Assembly (NCBI GenBank): GCA_958415245.1
Contig: CATYYP010000071.1
Location: 1 to 8,151 of the forward strand
DNA: 8,151 nucleotides
Direction: 5' to 3'
Source of the DNA: Schaalia odontolytica
GTDB lineage: Bacteria; Actinomycetota; Actinomycetes; Actinomycetales; Actinomycetaceae
The position numbers and the translations under genes were made by a program. The notes beneath the pieces are model-generated. The model saw nothing but the letters and a program-made list of their open reading frames with translations. It ran no database searches and had not been told where the DNA came from. Shown here piece by piece: positions 1-6,326 of the stretch; position 1 is the first letter of the stretch, and each line of letters begins with the position of its first letter.

Positions 1-149
1 TTCTGGAACTTGTCCTTCAGATCGGAGACGACCTCGGTCGCCTTGTCCTTGGCAGCCTCGACGGCCTTCTCGACGTTCTCCTCGCCGAAGGTTTCCTTAG
101 CCTTCTCGAGACCCTCTTCAGCCTGCTTCTTCAGATCTTCCAGACCCAT
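1..149 (-). CDS. Short charged helical protein, 3' part outside window
   Basis: The minus-strand ATG at 149-147 opens a frame that stays open for 49 codons to the window edge, so the C-terminus is missing. The start is well fixed: AAGGAGG sits a few bases upstream, the strongest ribosome binding site in the window. The visible protein begins MGLEDLKKQAEEGLEKAKE and is almost entirely Lys, Glu, Asp, Ala and Val. There is no Pro, Cys or Trp and no membrane segment, so long amphipathic helices are expected. Codons are strongly biased (AAG, GAG, GTC), which with the RBS suggests high expression. The composition resembles the Rv0909/MT0933-type 'antitoxin' family and LEA/CsbD-like stress proteins, but I see no diagnostic motif, so function is unassigned. 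It lies 144 bases after the cupin gene in the same direction and may have its own promoter. Confidence 0.75.
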   Translation of the reverse strand, partial: MGLEDLKKQAEEGLEKAKETFGEENVEKAVEAAKDKATEVVSDLKDKFQ

Positions 150-293
150 GTTTCCTCCTTGGAACGAGCCGCCCGTATTGGTCGAGCGGATGGTCTCACC
201 CTATGCCCGAACCTGGGTGCTCGCGCGTTCAAGGCTTCCCGTGGCGCGATCGTTCCCTGCGCGTCCGCGCCGTGGGACATTGTGCCATCGCGA
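150..293 (-). other. Intergenic stretch upstream of the helical protein gene
   Basis: These 144 bases separate the cupin stop from the small helical gene. On the minus strand there is a weak TAGGGT hexamer, plausible as a -10, about 50 bases before the ATG. A TTGAAC hexamer lies further upstream at a spacing that is too long for a standard -35. A GGCGCG/CGCGCC pair near 243-271 could form a weak hairpin after the cupin stop. None of these is strong. The excellent ribosome binding site at the left end is the only clear signal. Confidence 0.3.
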
Positions 294-743
294 TCAGACG
301 CCTTCGGCGAGCTTCCAGTCGTCGAAGGTGAACTCGGGGGAGACGACGCAGGTCGCCAGCGCATAGTCGCCGCGGGCAAAGGTGCGCTGCCAGGTGCCGG
401 CGGGCACGAGGACCTGCACGGGGTCGCTCGCATCGGAGGCCTGCGTTCCGGCCGGAGAGCCCAGCGTGACGATGCGCGGGTCGGCCTCGGGCGCGTCGCC
501 GCTGCCTCCCAGGTGCACCTCGAGGGCGCCGGGCCCCGACCAGATCCACAGTTCGTCGGAGTGGACGAGGTGCCAGCGGGCCTCCTCGTCGCGGTCGAGG
601 AGGAAGATGATCGCGGAGGCGCTGTGGCGGCTCCCGCGCGGTGTGTCCACCTGCGCGGGCGCGGTCCACGTGCGTCTGTAGTGGCCGCCCTCGGGGTGGG
701 GCGCGAGGCCCATGGCATCAATCAGCGGGGACACGTCGGTCAT
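294..743 (-). CDS. DUF985 / Cupin_5 family protein
   Basis: A 149-residue single-domain protein. The family signature near the N-terminus is clear: LAPHPEGGHYRRTW at residues 13-26. It is followed by SASAIIFLL (41-49), WHLVHSDELWIWSG (57-70) and VLVPAGTWQRTFA (111-123). The C-terminal CVVSPEFTFDDWKLAEG closes the domain. This order is typical of the DUF985/Cupin_5 beta-barrel family (YML079w-like), whose members are usually 140-180 residues and have no settled reaction. Conserved His and Glu residues in the first half could bind a metal or small ligand. The ATG at 743-741 is chosen because GGAG lies about 7 bases upstream and it places the cupin motifs at the usual distance from the N-terminus; the frame is open much further upstream but that part overlaps the amidohydrolase gene. 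It lies 53 bases after the amidohydrolase stop, so co-transcription is likely. Confidence 0.88.
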   Translation of the reverse strand: MTDVSPLIDAMGLAPHPEGGHYRRTWTAPAQVDTPRGSRHSASAIIFLLDRDEEARWHLVHSDELWIWSGPGALEVHLGGSGDAPEADPRIVTLGSPAGTQASDASDPVQVLVPAGTWQRTFARGDYALATCVVSPEFTFDDWKLAEGV

Positions 744-796
744 GCGAAGCTCCAAACGAAGGGAAAGGGAGGCTGAGCGAAAGGGAAACGACAGGG

Positions 797-2089
797 TCAG
801 TGCGAGGCCGAGTAGCGCACGCGCCCGGACACGACGGTCTCGACGACGCGACCGGCGCCGTGGCGGGCGACGGTATCGATGGTTTCCACGATCGAGGTGA
901 CGGGCACGTCGATGACGCACATGTCGGCGACCGCGCCCGACTGGAGCTGACCCAGGCGGTCGGGGCCGGTCGCCAGGCCCATCGCCGTGGCGCCGCCCAG
1001 GGTTGCGGCCTGCAGGAGGCGGCGCGCCAGGTCCTGGTCCTCGTAGCCCTGAGCTCGCGCCAGGTCGAAGAGGAGGGCGACGTCCTCGAGCAGGTCGAGG
1101 GATGGGGAGGAGGACAGCGAGTCTGTGCCCACGGCGATCATGTTGCCCTCGGCGAGGTAGGCGCCGACCGGCGGCGCGTCCAGGCCGATCACACGGTTCG
1201 AGCGCGGGCACAGCGCCACTGCCGTCTGGCGGGCGCGCAGTCGCCGGCGGTCGTCGGCGCGCATGTACACGCCGTGGGCGACGTGGCAGTCGGGTCCGAG
1301 GACACCCAGCTGATCGACGAACTGCGTTGAGGAAAAGCCGCCCCCGCGCGAGCGCATCGCCGTGAACGACGAGGAGTGCTCGCTCTTCCACAGGTCCGCC
1401 AGGGCGGTCGTGCGCGTCTCGGACCATTCGGCCTCGGAGTGGGACTCGCCCAGGTGAATGTGGATGCGCATGCCGCGACGCCTGGCCATGTCCGGCAGGT
1501 CCAGCAGAGGCTCGGCGTCGAGTGAGTAGGGAGCGTGCGGGGAGATGCCCACGGCCGGAGGGGTCGGCATGGCGTCGAGGGATGCGGAGACCTCGCGTTC
1601 GCCTCGGGCCCGCCACTCGTCGTTCGACCAGCTCATGACCTCCCAGTAGGCGACGCCGTGCAGTCCGGCATCGTGCAGGGCCGAGGCTGCGGCGGCGTCC
1701 GTCACCACGTCGGCGGCGGCGGTCGTGCCGCTTTCCAGGAGCAGCCGGGCGCCGGCGGCCGCGTCGCCTCCCCAGTCCAGGCCGCCCGCGTCGTAGACCT
1801 CGTCGAAGGCACGCGCCCAGTCGTCGAAACCTCGGTACTGCCCGGCACCCACGGACGCCATGCCCGTGTACTGCAGGTGCGTGTGCGCATTGACGAGGCC
1901 GGGGAGCAGCACGCCGTCAAAGTGGCGTTCGGTGAAGGAAAGGCCGCGCTGCGTGAGCGTTTCGACGACCCAGTCGCGCGCTCCCACGTGCTCGATGCGC
2001 CCGTCGCGCACGGCAACAGCGCCGTCGAGGATCGAGGGGGCGGTGATCGGGATGACCATGCCGGCGGACCAGACGACCACGTCGCTCAT
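797..2089 (-). CDS. Amidohydrolase, SAH/MTA deaminase-like (chlorohydrolase/ATZ-TRZ class)
   Basis: A 430-residue metal-dependent hydrolase of the amidohydrolase superfamily, normal in length. Expected ligands are present in order: NAHTHLQY (H69, H71), SPHAPYS (H185), IHLGES (H212, E215), VAHGVY (H272) and GTDSLSSSPS (D323). The last fits the 'GTDS-x-S' form shared by 5-methylthioadenosine/SAH deaminases and aminofutalosine deaminases. From memory, the 27-residue spacing from H185 to H212 and the 51-residue spacing from H272 to D323 match the Thermotoga MTA/SAH deaminase, with about 30 extra residues between H212 and H272. The inferred reaction is deamination of an adenine nucleoside thioether to the inosyl form, in the cytoplasm. 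The neighbouring AhcY-like gene, 83 bases upstream, supports a SAH-type substrate. Other deaminases (aminofutalosine, 5'-deoxyadenosine, guanine) cannot be excluded. Start ATG at 2089 has GAAAGG upstream. Confidence 0.88.
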   Translation of the reverse strand: MSDVVVWSAGMVIPITAPSILDGAVAVRDGRIEHVGARDWVVETLTQRGLSFTERHFDGVLLPGLVNAHTHLQYTGMASVGAGQYRGFDDWARAFDEVYDAGGLDWGGDAAAGARLLLESGTTAAADVVTDAAAASALHDAGLHGVAYWEVMSWSNDEWRARGEREVSASLDAMPTPPAVGISPHAPYSLDAEPLLDLPDMARRRGMRIHIHLGESHSEAEWSETRTTALADLWKSEHSSSFTAMRSRGGGFSSTQFVDQLGVLGPDCHVAHGVYMRADDRRRLRARQTAVALCPRSNRVIGLDAPPVGAYLAEGNMIAVGTDSLSSSPSLDLLEDVALLFDLARAQGYEDQDLARRLLQAATLGGATAMGLATGPDRLGQLQSGAVADMCVIDVPVTSIVETIDTVARHGAGRVVETVVSGRVRYSASH

Positions 2090-2172
2090 GGGGGACCTTT
2101 CAGTGGGGGACGCTGACTAACAGTGTAGAAGTGGGGCGGGCGCACCCGCCTGCCGGTGGACGTGACCTGCGA
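2090..2172 (-). promoter_or_regulatory. Gap with weak hairpin and possible amidohydrolase promoter
   Basis: Reading leftward after the AhcY-like stop, a GC-only stem (2135-2140 with 2145-2150, loop 2141-2144) occurs about 22 bases on. It could slow transcription but lacks a T-run. Next comes TACACT (2127-2122), acceptable as a -10, which would start RNA near 2115. The amidohydrolase ATG follows at 2089, preceded by GAAAGG. No good -35 is visible, so the gene may be read from its own promoter, from the AhcY-like promoter, or both. Confidence 0.3.
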
Positions 2173-3639
2173 CTACGACAGGGACAGGGCGCCCAGCGCT
2201 GCTGCGGCCACCGCGTCGTCGGCCTCGCGCGGCAGGTCGTGCAGGCCGGGGGCCAGCTCGTCTTCGTGGGTGAGGAGCTCGCGCAGGGACGCCAGCTGCA
2301 CGCCGAAGCTCATGTCCATGATCTCGATGGGGTTTCCCTCGCCCGCCGTGTAGTTGATGCCCTCCCCGCGCTCGAGGATGCGCAGCGTCTTGCCGGAGGG
2401 GCTGGTCAGGGTCTGCACGTGGGGATCGCCCGACTCGGCCATGACCCAGGAGGCGGCCACGGCCTCGTCGATGGAGACCTCCCCGTCAACGCCTCCGGCG
2501 ACCGTGACGATCGCACCCTCGGGCGCCGCCTCCAGCGCGCTCAGCGGGATCGTCGCCCGCTCGCCCGTCGCGGAGAGTAACATGCCGGCGCTCGCCGCTG
2601 CCTCCTCTAGCGAGGCCACGCCGAATCCGTCCATCGACGCCTGCAGGGCACGCACGGGGTCCAGCTCCACGACGGTCACGCGTGCGCCGAGCGCCGCGCC
2701 GAAGCGCGCGCAGCCGCGACCCACGTCTCCGTAGCCGATGACGACGACGCTCATCCCCGCCACAGGCGCACCGACGCCGCGCGGGTCGATCAGGTCGAGG
2801 ATCGTCGTCCAGCACGACTGGCCCGTCCCGTAGGCGTTGTCGAACAGCGTCTTCGAACGCGCATCGTTCGAGGCCAGGACCGGAATGCGCAGATCGAAAG
2901 AACGCAGGGGACGCAGCCCCGAGGTGGTCTCCTCTGCCGCGCCGACCAGCGCGTCCAGGACGCCCGGGCAGCGCTGGGTATCGTGTGCCAGGCGGATCAG
3001 GTGGGAGCCGTCATCCAGCAGGAATTCGCTGCGCTGGGCCAAAAACTCGTGCGCGAGCTCCCACTCGCGCTCGCGGGAGGCGCTCGAGTCCGCGAAGACG
3101 GGGATGCCGGCCTCGCGCAGGCGGGCAGCGACATCCTCGCGGGTCTCGGATGCCCAGCCGAAGACGCTCACGCGTGCTCCCGCCTCGGAGAGCATGAGGG
3201 CCAGGGCGGCCGTTTTCGGCTCCAGGACAAGGGAGAGCCCCACGCTTCGGCCCGCCACCAGGGGAGCCAGGGCGCGGGCCGCCGCCTCGGTGACGGGCAT
3301 GTGGGTGCGCGCCCACTCGATGCGTCCCTCGTCGCCGGGGCCCGTGATGGTGCGCCCGTCTGGAGCGATGACGGCGCGGAACACGCCGCCGGGCGCCAGG
3401 ACCGTGATCGTCCCGGGCTTAGGGGCCGCGTCTTCCTCGAGCGCGAAGACGACCGGGGACGAGGCCGGGGTCCCCTCGAGGTCCGACAGCGGGCGCACGT
3501 GGGCGCCGAACGCGCGCAGCAGGGCGGCCAGCGTCGGGTCGTCTGTCGCGAAGGAACGCCCCGCGATGAGCATGTTCGTGGCCCGCGCGTAGGCGCGTAG
3601 CAGCAGCTGGGCGGCGAGGGGATCCAGGGCGCGGTTCAT
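2173..3639 (-). CDS. Divergent adenosylhomocysteinase (AhcY) paralogue
   Basis: A 488-residue protein whose residues about 108-488 align end to end with archaeal/Thermotoga-type S-adenosylhomocysteine hydrolase. Landmarks are EWARTHMPV (109-116), LEPKTA (139-144), LLDDG (207-211), AEETTSG (235-241), SNDARSKTLFDNAYGTGQS (257-275), the NAD motif GYGDVGRG (302-309), SMDGFGV (335-341) and IEIMDMSF (438-445). The redox pair equivalent to human Lys186/Asp190 is kept (K263, D267), as are Asn258 and Asp210. The active-site histidines equivalent to human His55, His301 and His353 appear as V138, G383 and N436. The substrate loop STQDDVAAAL is changed to a SETREDVAARL form. About 107 unrecognised N-terminal residues precede the domain. 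A changed substrate or a non-hydrolase role is therefore likely. It heads the leftward gene group. The ATG has no clear Shine-Dalgarno sequence. Confidence 0.85.
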   Translation of the reverse strand: MNRALDPLAAQLLLRAYARATNMLIAGRSFATDDPTLAALLRAFGAHVRPLSDLEGTPASSPVVFALEEDAAPKPGTITVLAPGGVFRAVIAPDGRTITGPGDEGRIEWARTHMPVTEAAARALAPLVAGRSVGLSLVLEPKTAALALMLSEAGARVSVFGWASETREDVAARLREAGIPVFADSSASREREWELAHEFLAQRSEFLLDDGSHLIRLAHDTQRCPGVLDALVGAAEETTSGLRPLRSFDLRIPVLASNDARSKTLFDNAYGTGQSCWTTILDLIDPRGVGAPVAGMSVVVIGYGDVGRGCARFGAALGARVTVVELDPVRALQASMDGFGVASLEEAAASAGMLLSATGERATIPLSALEAAPEGAIVTVAGGVDGEVSIDEAVAASWVMAESGDPHVQTLTSPSGKTLRILERGEGINYTAGEGNPIEIMDMSFGVQLASLRELLTHEDELAPGLHDLPREADDAVAAAALGALSLS

Positions 3640-3743
3640 GCGTCAAACGTAGCAACTGCAGCGTCAATGTCGGGGATGAGCCAGGGGACGACCAGGGCAG
3701 ACCCTCATAGAATCGCGCGGGGCTGCGGGTCTATCGTTCAAAC
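3640..3743. promoter_or_regulatory. Divergent promoter region between AhcY-like gene and ABC exporter
   Basis: These 104 bases must hold both start signals. Rightward, TAGAAT (3708-3713) is a good -10 with GGGACG (3685-3690) 17 bases upstream as a poor -35. A second hexamer, TATCGT (3732-3737), would start RNA almost exactly at the ATG at 3744. Leftward, TGCTACGTT just before the ATG at 3639 looks like an extended -10 (TGn-TACGTT). Neither gene has a clear Shine-Dalgarno sequence, so one or both transcripts may be leaderless, as is common in actinobacteria. No obvious operator palindrome is seen. Confidence 0.4.
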
Positions 3744-4469
3744 ATGACACACGACACGACGGGCCTGGTGACCCGAGCACTAACGAAGACATACATGCGC
3801 GGGCACACGCCCGTCCACGCCCTGGCGGGCGTCGACCTGACCCTCCCGCAGGGCACGCAGGTGGCGATCATGGGCCCCTCGGGCTCCGGTAAGACGACGC
3901 TCCTGCACTGCCTGGCGGGCGTCCTGCGCCCCAGCTCCGGATCGATCACGCTCGATGGTGAAGAGATGACGACCATGTCGGAGCGCGTGCTCTCCAACCT
4001 GCGCCTGCGCCGCTTCGGCTTCGTGTTCCAGGATGGCCAGCTCCTGCCCGAGCTGCCCACGGAAGAGAACATCGCGATGCCCCTCATGCTGGCGGGCACG
4101 CCCAAATCGCAGGCCATCTCTCGTGCACGCGAGATCCTCGCAAACCTAGGGCTCGACGGCGCCGGCCCCTACCGCCCCGGCCAGCTGTCGGGAGGACAGG
4201 CCCAGCGCGTCGCGATCGGCCGCGCGCTCGCCACCGATCCCTCGGTGATCTTCGCTGATGAGCCCACGGGTGCCCTCGACCAGGCCACCGGCGGCGAGGT
4301 CATGTCCCTGCTGACGAGCGCCTGCGCCTCCACCGGGGCATCCCTGGTCCTCGTCACCCACGATCCCGCTGTCGCCGCGCGCCTGCCGCACACGATCCAC
4401 GTGCGCGACGGCCGCATCTCCCTCGAGGCACGAGGCAGTGGGACCCCCAGCCAGGGGGTGGCCCGATGA
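3744..4469 (+). CDS. ABC transporter ATP-binding protein, FtsE/LolD/MacB type
   Basis: A 241-residue nucleotide-binding subunit, normal in length for the class. All ATPase motifs are intact: Walker A GPSGSGKTT (44-52), Q-loop FQDGQLLPELP with Q96, signature LSGGQAQRVAIGRAL (148-162), Walker B VIFADEPTGALD with catalytic E173, and the switch histidine H206 in VLVTHD. The form of the Q-loop, followed by TEENIAMPLMLAG, and EPTGALD are typical of the lipoprotein-release/macrolide/bacitracin-peptide exporter class, which works with FtsX-like permeases. It would sit on the cytoplasmic face of the membrane and power the product of the next gene, whose ATG overlaps this stop by four bases (translational coupling). 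No two-component system lies beside it, so the cargo cannot be named. The start is the first ATG, with no clear RBS. Confidence 0.95.
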   Translation: MTHDTTGLVTRALTKTYMRGHTPVHALAGVDLTLPQGTQVAIMGPSGSGKTTLLHCLAGVLRPSSGSITLDGEEMTTMSERVLSNLRLRRFGFVFQDGQLLPELPTEENIAMPLMLAGTPKSQAISRAREILANLGLDGAGPYRPGQLSGGQAQRVAIGRALATDPSVIFADEPTGALDQATGGEVMSLLTSACASTGASLVLVTHDPAVAARLPHTIHVRDGRISLEARGSGTPSQGVAR

Positions 4470-5833
4470 GCGCGGTACGCACCGCCGCCGGGGCGCTCCT
4501 GCGGTCGCGCGACCGCGCGACGAGTGTCCTCACGGTCGCGGCCTTTGCCCTGCCGCACGCGTTCCTGCTCGCGGTCACGGGCGGTGTCATGGCCTTTGGG
4601 GCGAGGGCTACCGTCGCCGCTGCGTCCGCCACGGCCGACGACCCCTCAAGCCTCGACGGGATGGCGTCCTTCTACGTGATGCTTGCGTACTTCGCGGCCA
4701 CCCTGCTCATCGTCCCCATCATCTCGATGGGGGCAGCGGCCGCGCGCCTGGGCATGAGTCGGCGTGAGCGCGACCTCGCGGTCCTGCGCCTCGTCGGCCT
4801 CGCGCCGGGCAAGACGAAGCTCGCCTGCATCCTCGAAACCTGCGTGTTTGCGGTTGTCGGTGTCGTCGTCGGCTCGATCCTGTACGCCGTGACGCTGCCC
4901 GCGTGGGGTGCGCTGTCCTTCCAGGGCCGCCCGATGGGGGCCGGCGAGATGTGGGTGGGGGTTGTGGCCCTCCTTGTCGAGGGGCTCGCCATGATCCTCC
5001 TGGCCGCCCTGTCCTCGTGGCTGGCCATGCGCAAGGTCGCGATCACGCCCCTCGGCGTCGCGCGCCGCACGCAGGCGGGCCGCGTGAGCGCGGTCGGCCC
5101 CGTCCTCGGCCTGGTTCTCCTCGTGGTGTGGCTGAGCGTCGGCACCCTCGCGATGAACCTGGGAACTGCGATCGGCATGGCCGTGTTCTTGGGCTTCATG
5201 GGCGCGATCTTCCTGATCGTCAACCTGGTGGGTGTGTGGTCGATCAGTCTCATGGGCCGCATCATGGCTCGGGCCTCGCGCAGCCCCCAGATGATGGTGG
5301 CCGGGCGTCGCATGGCCGACGACCCGCGCGCTGTGTGGCGCTCCTTCGGGGCGGTTGCCCTCGTCGGGTTCCTCGTGGGCATCATGTATCCCGCGAGTGA
5401 CGCGATCTCGATGAGCGGGGACAAAACCGATGAGGTAGCGCTCATCGTCGTCGGCGACATCAACAGGGGCATGCTGCTCACCTTCGCGATTACCCTCGCC
5501 CTTGGGGCCGTGTCGACCGCGGTCAACCAGTCGATCCGCGTCCTCGACTCCGCCGACCAGGTGCGCGCCCTGTCCTACATGGGGTCGCCGCGCGGCTTCA
5601 TGGACCGCAGCCGTCGCCTCGAGGTCGCGATCCCCGCCTTCGTCATGATCGTTGGCTCGATGCTGCTCGGCATGGTGTTCATGTCGCCGATGCTTGCGGC
5701 GGGTGCGGGAAAGGGGGTCCTCATCGCGCTTGCCTCGGCGCTTGTGGGCGTCATGCTCATCGTCGTTGCCTCCGAGGCGACCGTCCCGCTGCGCCGCCGA
5801 ATCCTGTCGGGTGTGCGCGAGGGGCGCGAGTAG
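4466..5833 (+). CDS. FtsX-like ABC transporter permease
   Basis: A 455-residue integral membrane protein with about ten hydrophobic segments, roughly at residues 22-44, 67-93, 121-143, 160-186, 210-230, 233-258, 292-312, 335-355, 388-410 and 415-437. It reads as two FtsX-like units. The first has RRERDLAVLRLVGLAPGKTK (99-118), the classical coupling-helix region; the second carries an equivalent, QVRALSYMGSPRGFM (365-379). External loops are short, so it lacks the large periplasmic domain of MacB and the large loop of BceB. It therefore resembles compact actinobacterial FtsX-family exporters of unknown cargo. It overlaps the ATPase gene by ATGA and forms a two-gene unit with it; a strong hairpin follows 25 bases after the stop. 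Substrate could be a peptide, lipid or drug; the sequence does not say. Confidence 0.93.
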   Translation: MSAVRTAAGALLRSRDRATSVLTVAAFALPHAFLLAVTGGVMAFGARATVAAASATADDPSSLDGMASFYVMLAYFAATLLIVPIISMGAAAARLGMSRRERDLAVLRLVGLAPGKTKLACILETCVFAVVGVVVGSILYAVTLPAWGALSFQGRPMGAGEMWVGVVALLVEGLAMILLAALSSWLAMRKVAITPLGVARRTQAGRVSAVGPVLGLVLLVVWLSVGTLAMNLGTAIGMAVFLGFMGAIFLIVNLVGVWSISLMGRIMARASRSPQMMVAGRRMADDPRAVWRSFGAVALVGFLVGIMYPASDAISMSGDKTDEVALIVVGDINRGMLLTFAITLALGAVSTAVNQSIRVLDSADQVRALSYMGSPRGFMDRSRRLEVAIPAFVMIVGSMLLGMVFMSPMLAAGAGKGVLIALASALVGVMLIVVASEATVPLRRRILSGVREGRE

Positions 5834-5858
5834 TCCTCTCCAGCGTTTACGCATGTCG

Positions 5859-5896
5859 CGGCCCCGGCCTCGTCCTCATCGACGAGGCCGGGGCCG
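5859..5896 (+). terminator. GC-rich perfect hairpin after the ABC permease gene
   Basis: GGCCCCGGCCTCGTC (5860-5874) is perfectly complementary to GACGAGGCCGGGGCC (5881-5895), with a six-base loop CTCATC. A further C-G pair at 5859/5896 makes a 16-bp stem. It lies 25 bases after the permease stop. There is no T-run, so this is the 'hairpin-only' kind of terminator seen in high-GC actinobacteria. It would insulate the exporter from the small-gene block to the right. Confidence 0.8.
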
Positions 5897-5901
5897 AGTC
5901 G

Positions 5902-5923
5902 CGCTCAAATTGAGCGAAATTGA
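5902..5923. promoter_or_regulatory. Palindrome plus 10-base-spaced direct repeat, candidate operator
   Basis: CGCTCAAATTGAGCG (5902-5916) is a perfect 7-1-7 palindrome. It overlaps a direct repeat, AAATTGA at 5907-5913 and again at 5917-5923, spaced one helical turn apart. The patch up to 5933 is notably A/T-rich for this genome. It sits just upstream of the promoter for the 95-residue protein gene, where a regulator or UP-like element would act. It might also be a small second hairpin behind the terminator. Confidence 0.45.
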
Positions 5924-5937
5924 AGAAATCAAACGCA

Positions 5938-5966
5938 TGTGACGCGCGCCTCATGGGTGCTAGGAT
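5938..5966 (+). promoter_or_regulatory. Extended -10 promoter of the 95-residue protein gene
   Basis: TGC-TAGGAT (5958-5966) is an extended -10 of the TGn-TAnnAT kind. A TGTGAC or GTGACG hexamer lies 16-17 bases upstream (5938-5944) as a partial -35. RNA would start near 5972-5974. That leaves a leader of about 30 bases containing the GGAGG ribosome binding site at 5994-5998. Confidence 0.5.
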
Positions 5967-6002
5967 TGCGCCATTCACACCGCAAACGTCGATGGAGGCA
6001 TC

Positions 6003-6290
6003 GTGTACCGCTCGCCTTCCCAGTACTCGCACGCGGAGGGGGTCGGTGGGGCCGCGCGAGGAGCGCAGGTCACCAGGCCAGCCGCGCGTCGCCGGCGCCC
6101 CGCGCCGCCCTCGTATCCGCCCGCCGTACGCCCGAGCGTGCGCGCGCGAGCAGAGCTTGACGAGGAGATCTTCTCCCTATCCGCCTCGACCCGATGCTCC
6201 CTGTCCATGGGTGCGCGTCGCTTTTCGCGCATCGGGGCCTTCGTGGCCGCCGTGCTGCTCGCCGCGGCCGTTGCGCTATGGTGGTGGTAG
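6003..6290 (+). CDS. Small tail-anchored membrane protein ending in WWW
   Basis: A 95-residue protein starting at GTG 6003, chosen because GGAGG lies four bases upstream and a promoter-like element precedes it. Residues 1-50 are rich in Arg, Pro, Ala and Ser (for example RRRRPAPPSYPP, 29-40) and likely disordered. A short acidic stretch ELDEEIF follows (51-57). One hydrophobic helix runs from about residue 76 to the very end, IGAFVAAVLLAAAVALWWW. Having its only membrane segment at the C-terminus suggests a tail-anchored protein with a cytoplasmic N-terminus. I do not recognise a family. The last 19 bases of coding sequence recur downstream (see the repeat entries). The Arg/Pro-rich part is reading-frame-permissive high-GC DNA, so the gene call rests on the RBS, the promoter and the hydrophobic tail. 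Confidence 0.6.
   Translation: MYRSPSQYSHAEGVGGAARGAQVTRPAARRRRPAPPSYPPAVRPSVRARAELDEEIFSLSASTRCSLSMGARRFSRIGAFVAAVLLAAAVALWWW
6271..6290 (+). repeat. Repeat module, copy 1 (also encodes VALWWW)
   Basis: The core is GTTGCGCTATGGTGGTGGT, starting at 6270. Here it is the coding end of the tail-anchored protein (Val-Ala-Leu-Trp-Trp-Trp-stop). Homology with copy 3 extends upstream through the hydrophobic helix and downstream into the AGTGAAAGGA leader and first codons of the next gene. It contains TATGGT (6277-6282), usable as a -10, 45 bases before the next ATG. Confidence 0.75.
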
Positions 6291-6326
6291 TCATCACCCC
6301 AGCGACGGGCAGTGAAAGGACCAGGC

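Noticed and set aside
159..776. A 205-codon plus-strand frame across the cupin gene
   Set aside because: Shadow of the cupin gene; no RBS and no recognisable domain.
294..1616. A 440-codon minus-strand frame starting at 1616 that would fuse a long Arg/Pro-rich part to the cupin
   Set aside because: Everything before residue M at 743 overlaps the amidohydrolase gene in another frame and is low-complexity Arg/Gly/Pro sequence. The cupin has its own GGAG and ATG.
2135..2150. Short GC hairpin after the AhcY-like gene as a full terminator
   Set aside because: Only six base pairs and no T-run; kept only as a weak element within the gap entry.
2837..3592. A 251-codon plus-strand frame antisense to the AhcY-like gene
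   Set aside because: Ser/Arg-rich shadow frame with no domain; the minus-strand gene carries all family motifs.
4646..5854. A 402-codon minus-strand frame opposite the FtsX-like permease
   Set aside because: Composition is His/Asp/Arg/Gly-rich as expected from the antisense of a GC-rich membrane gene; it has no motifs, and the plus-strand permease is certain.
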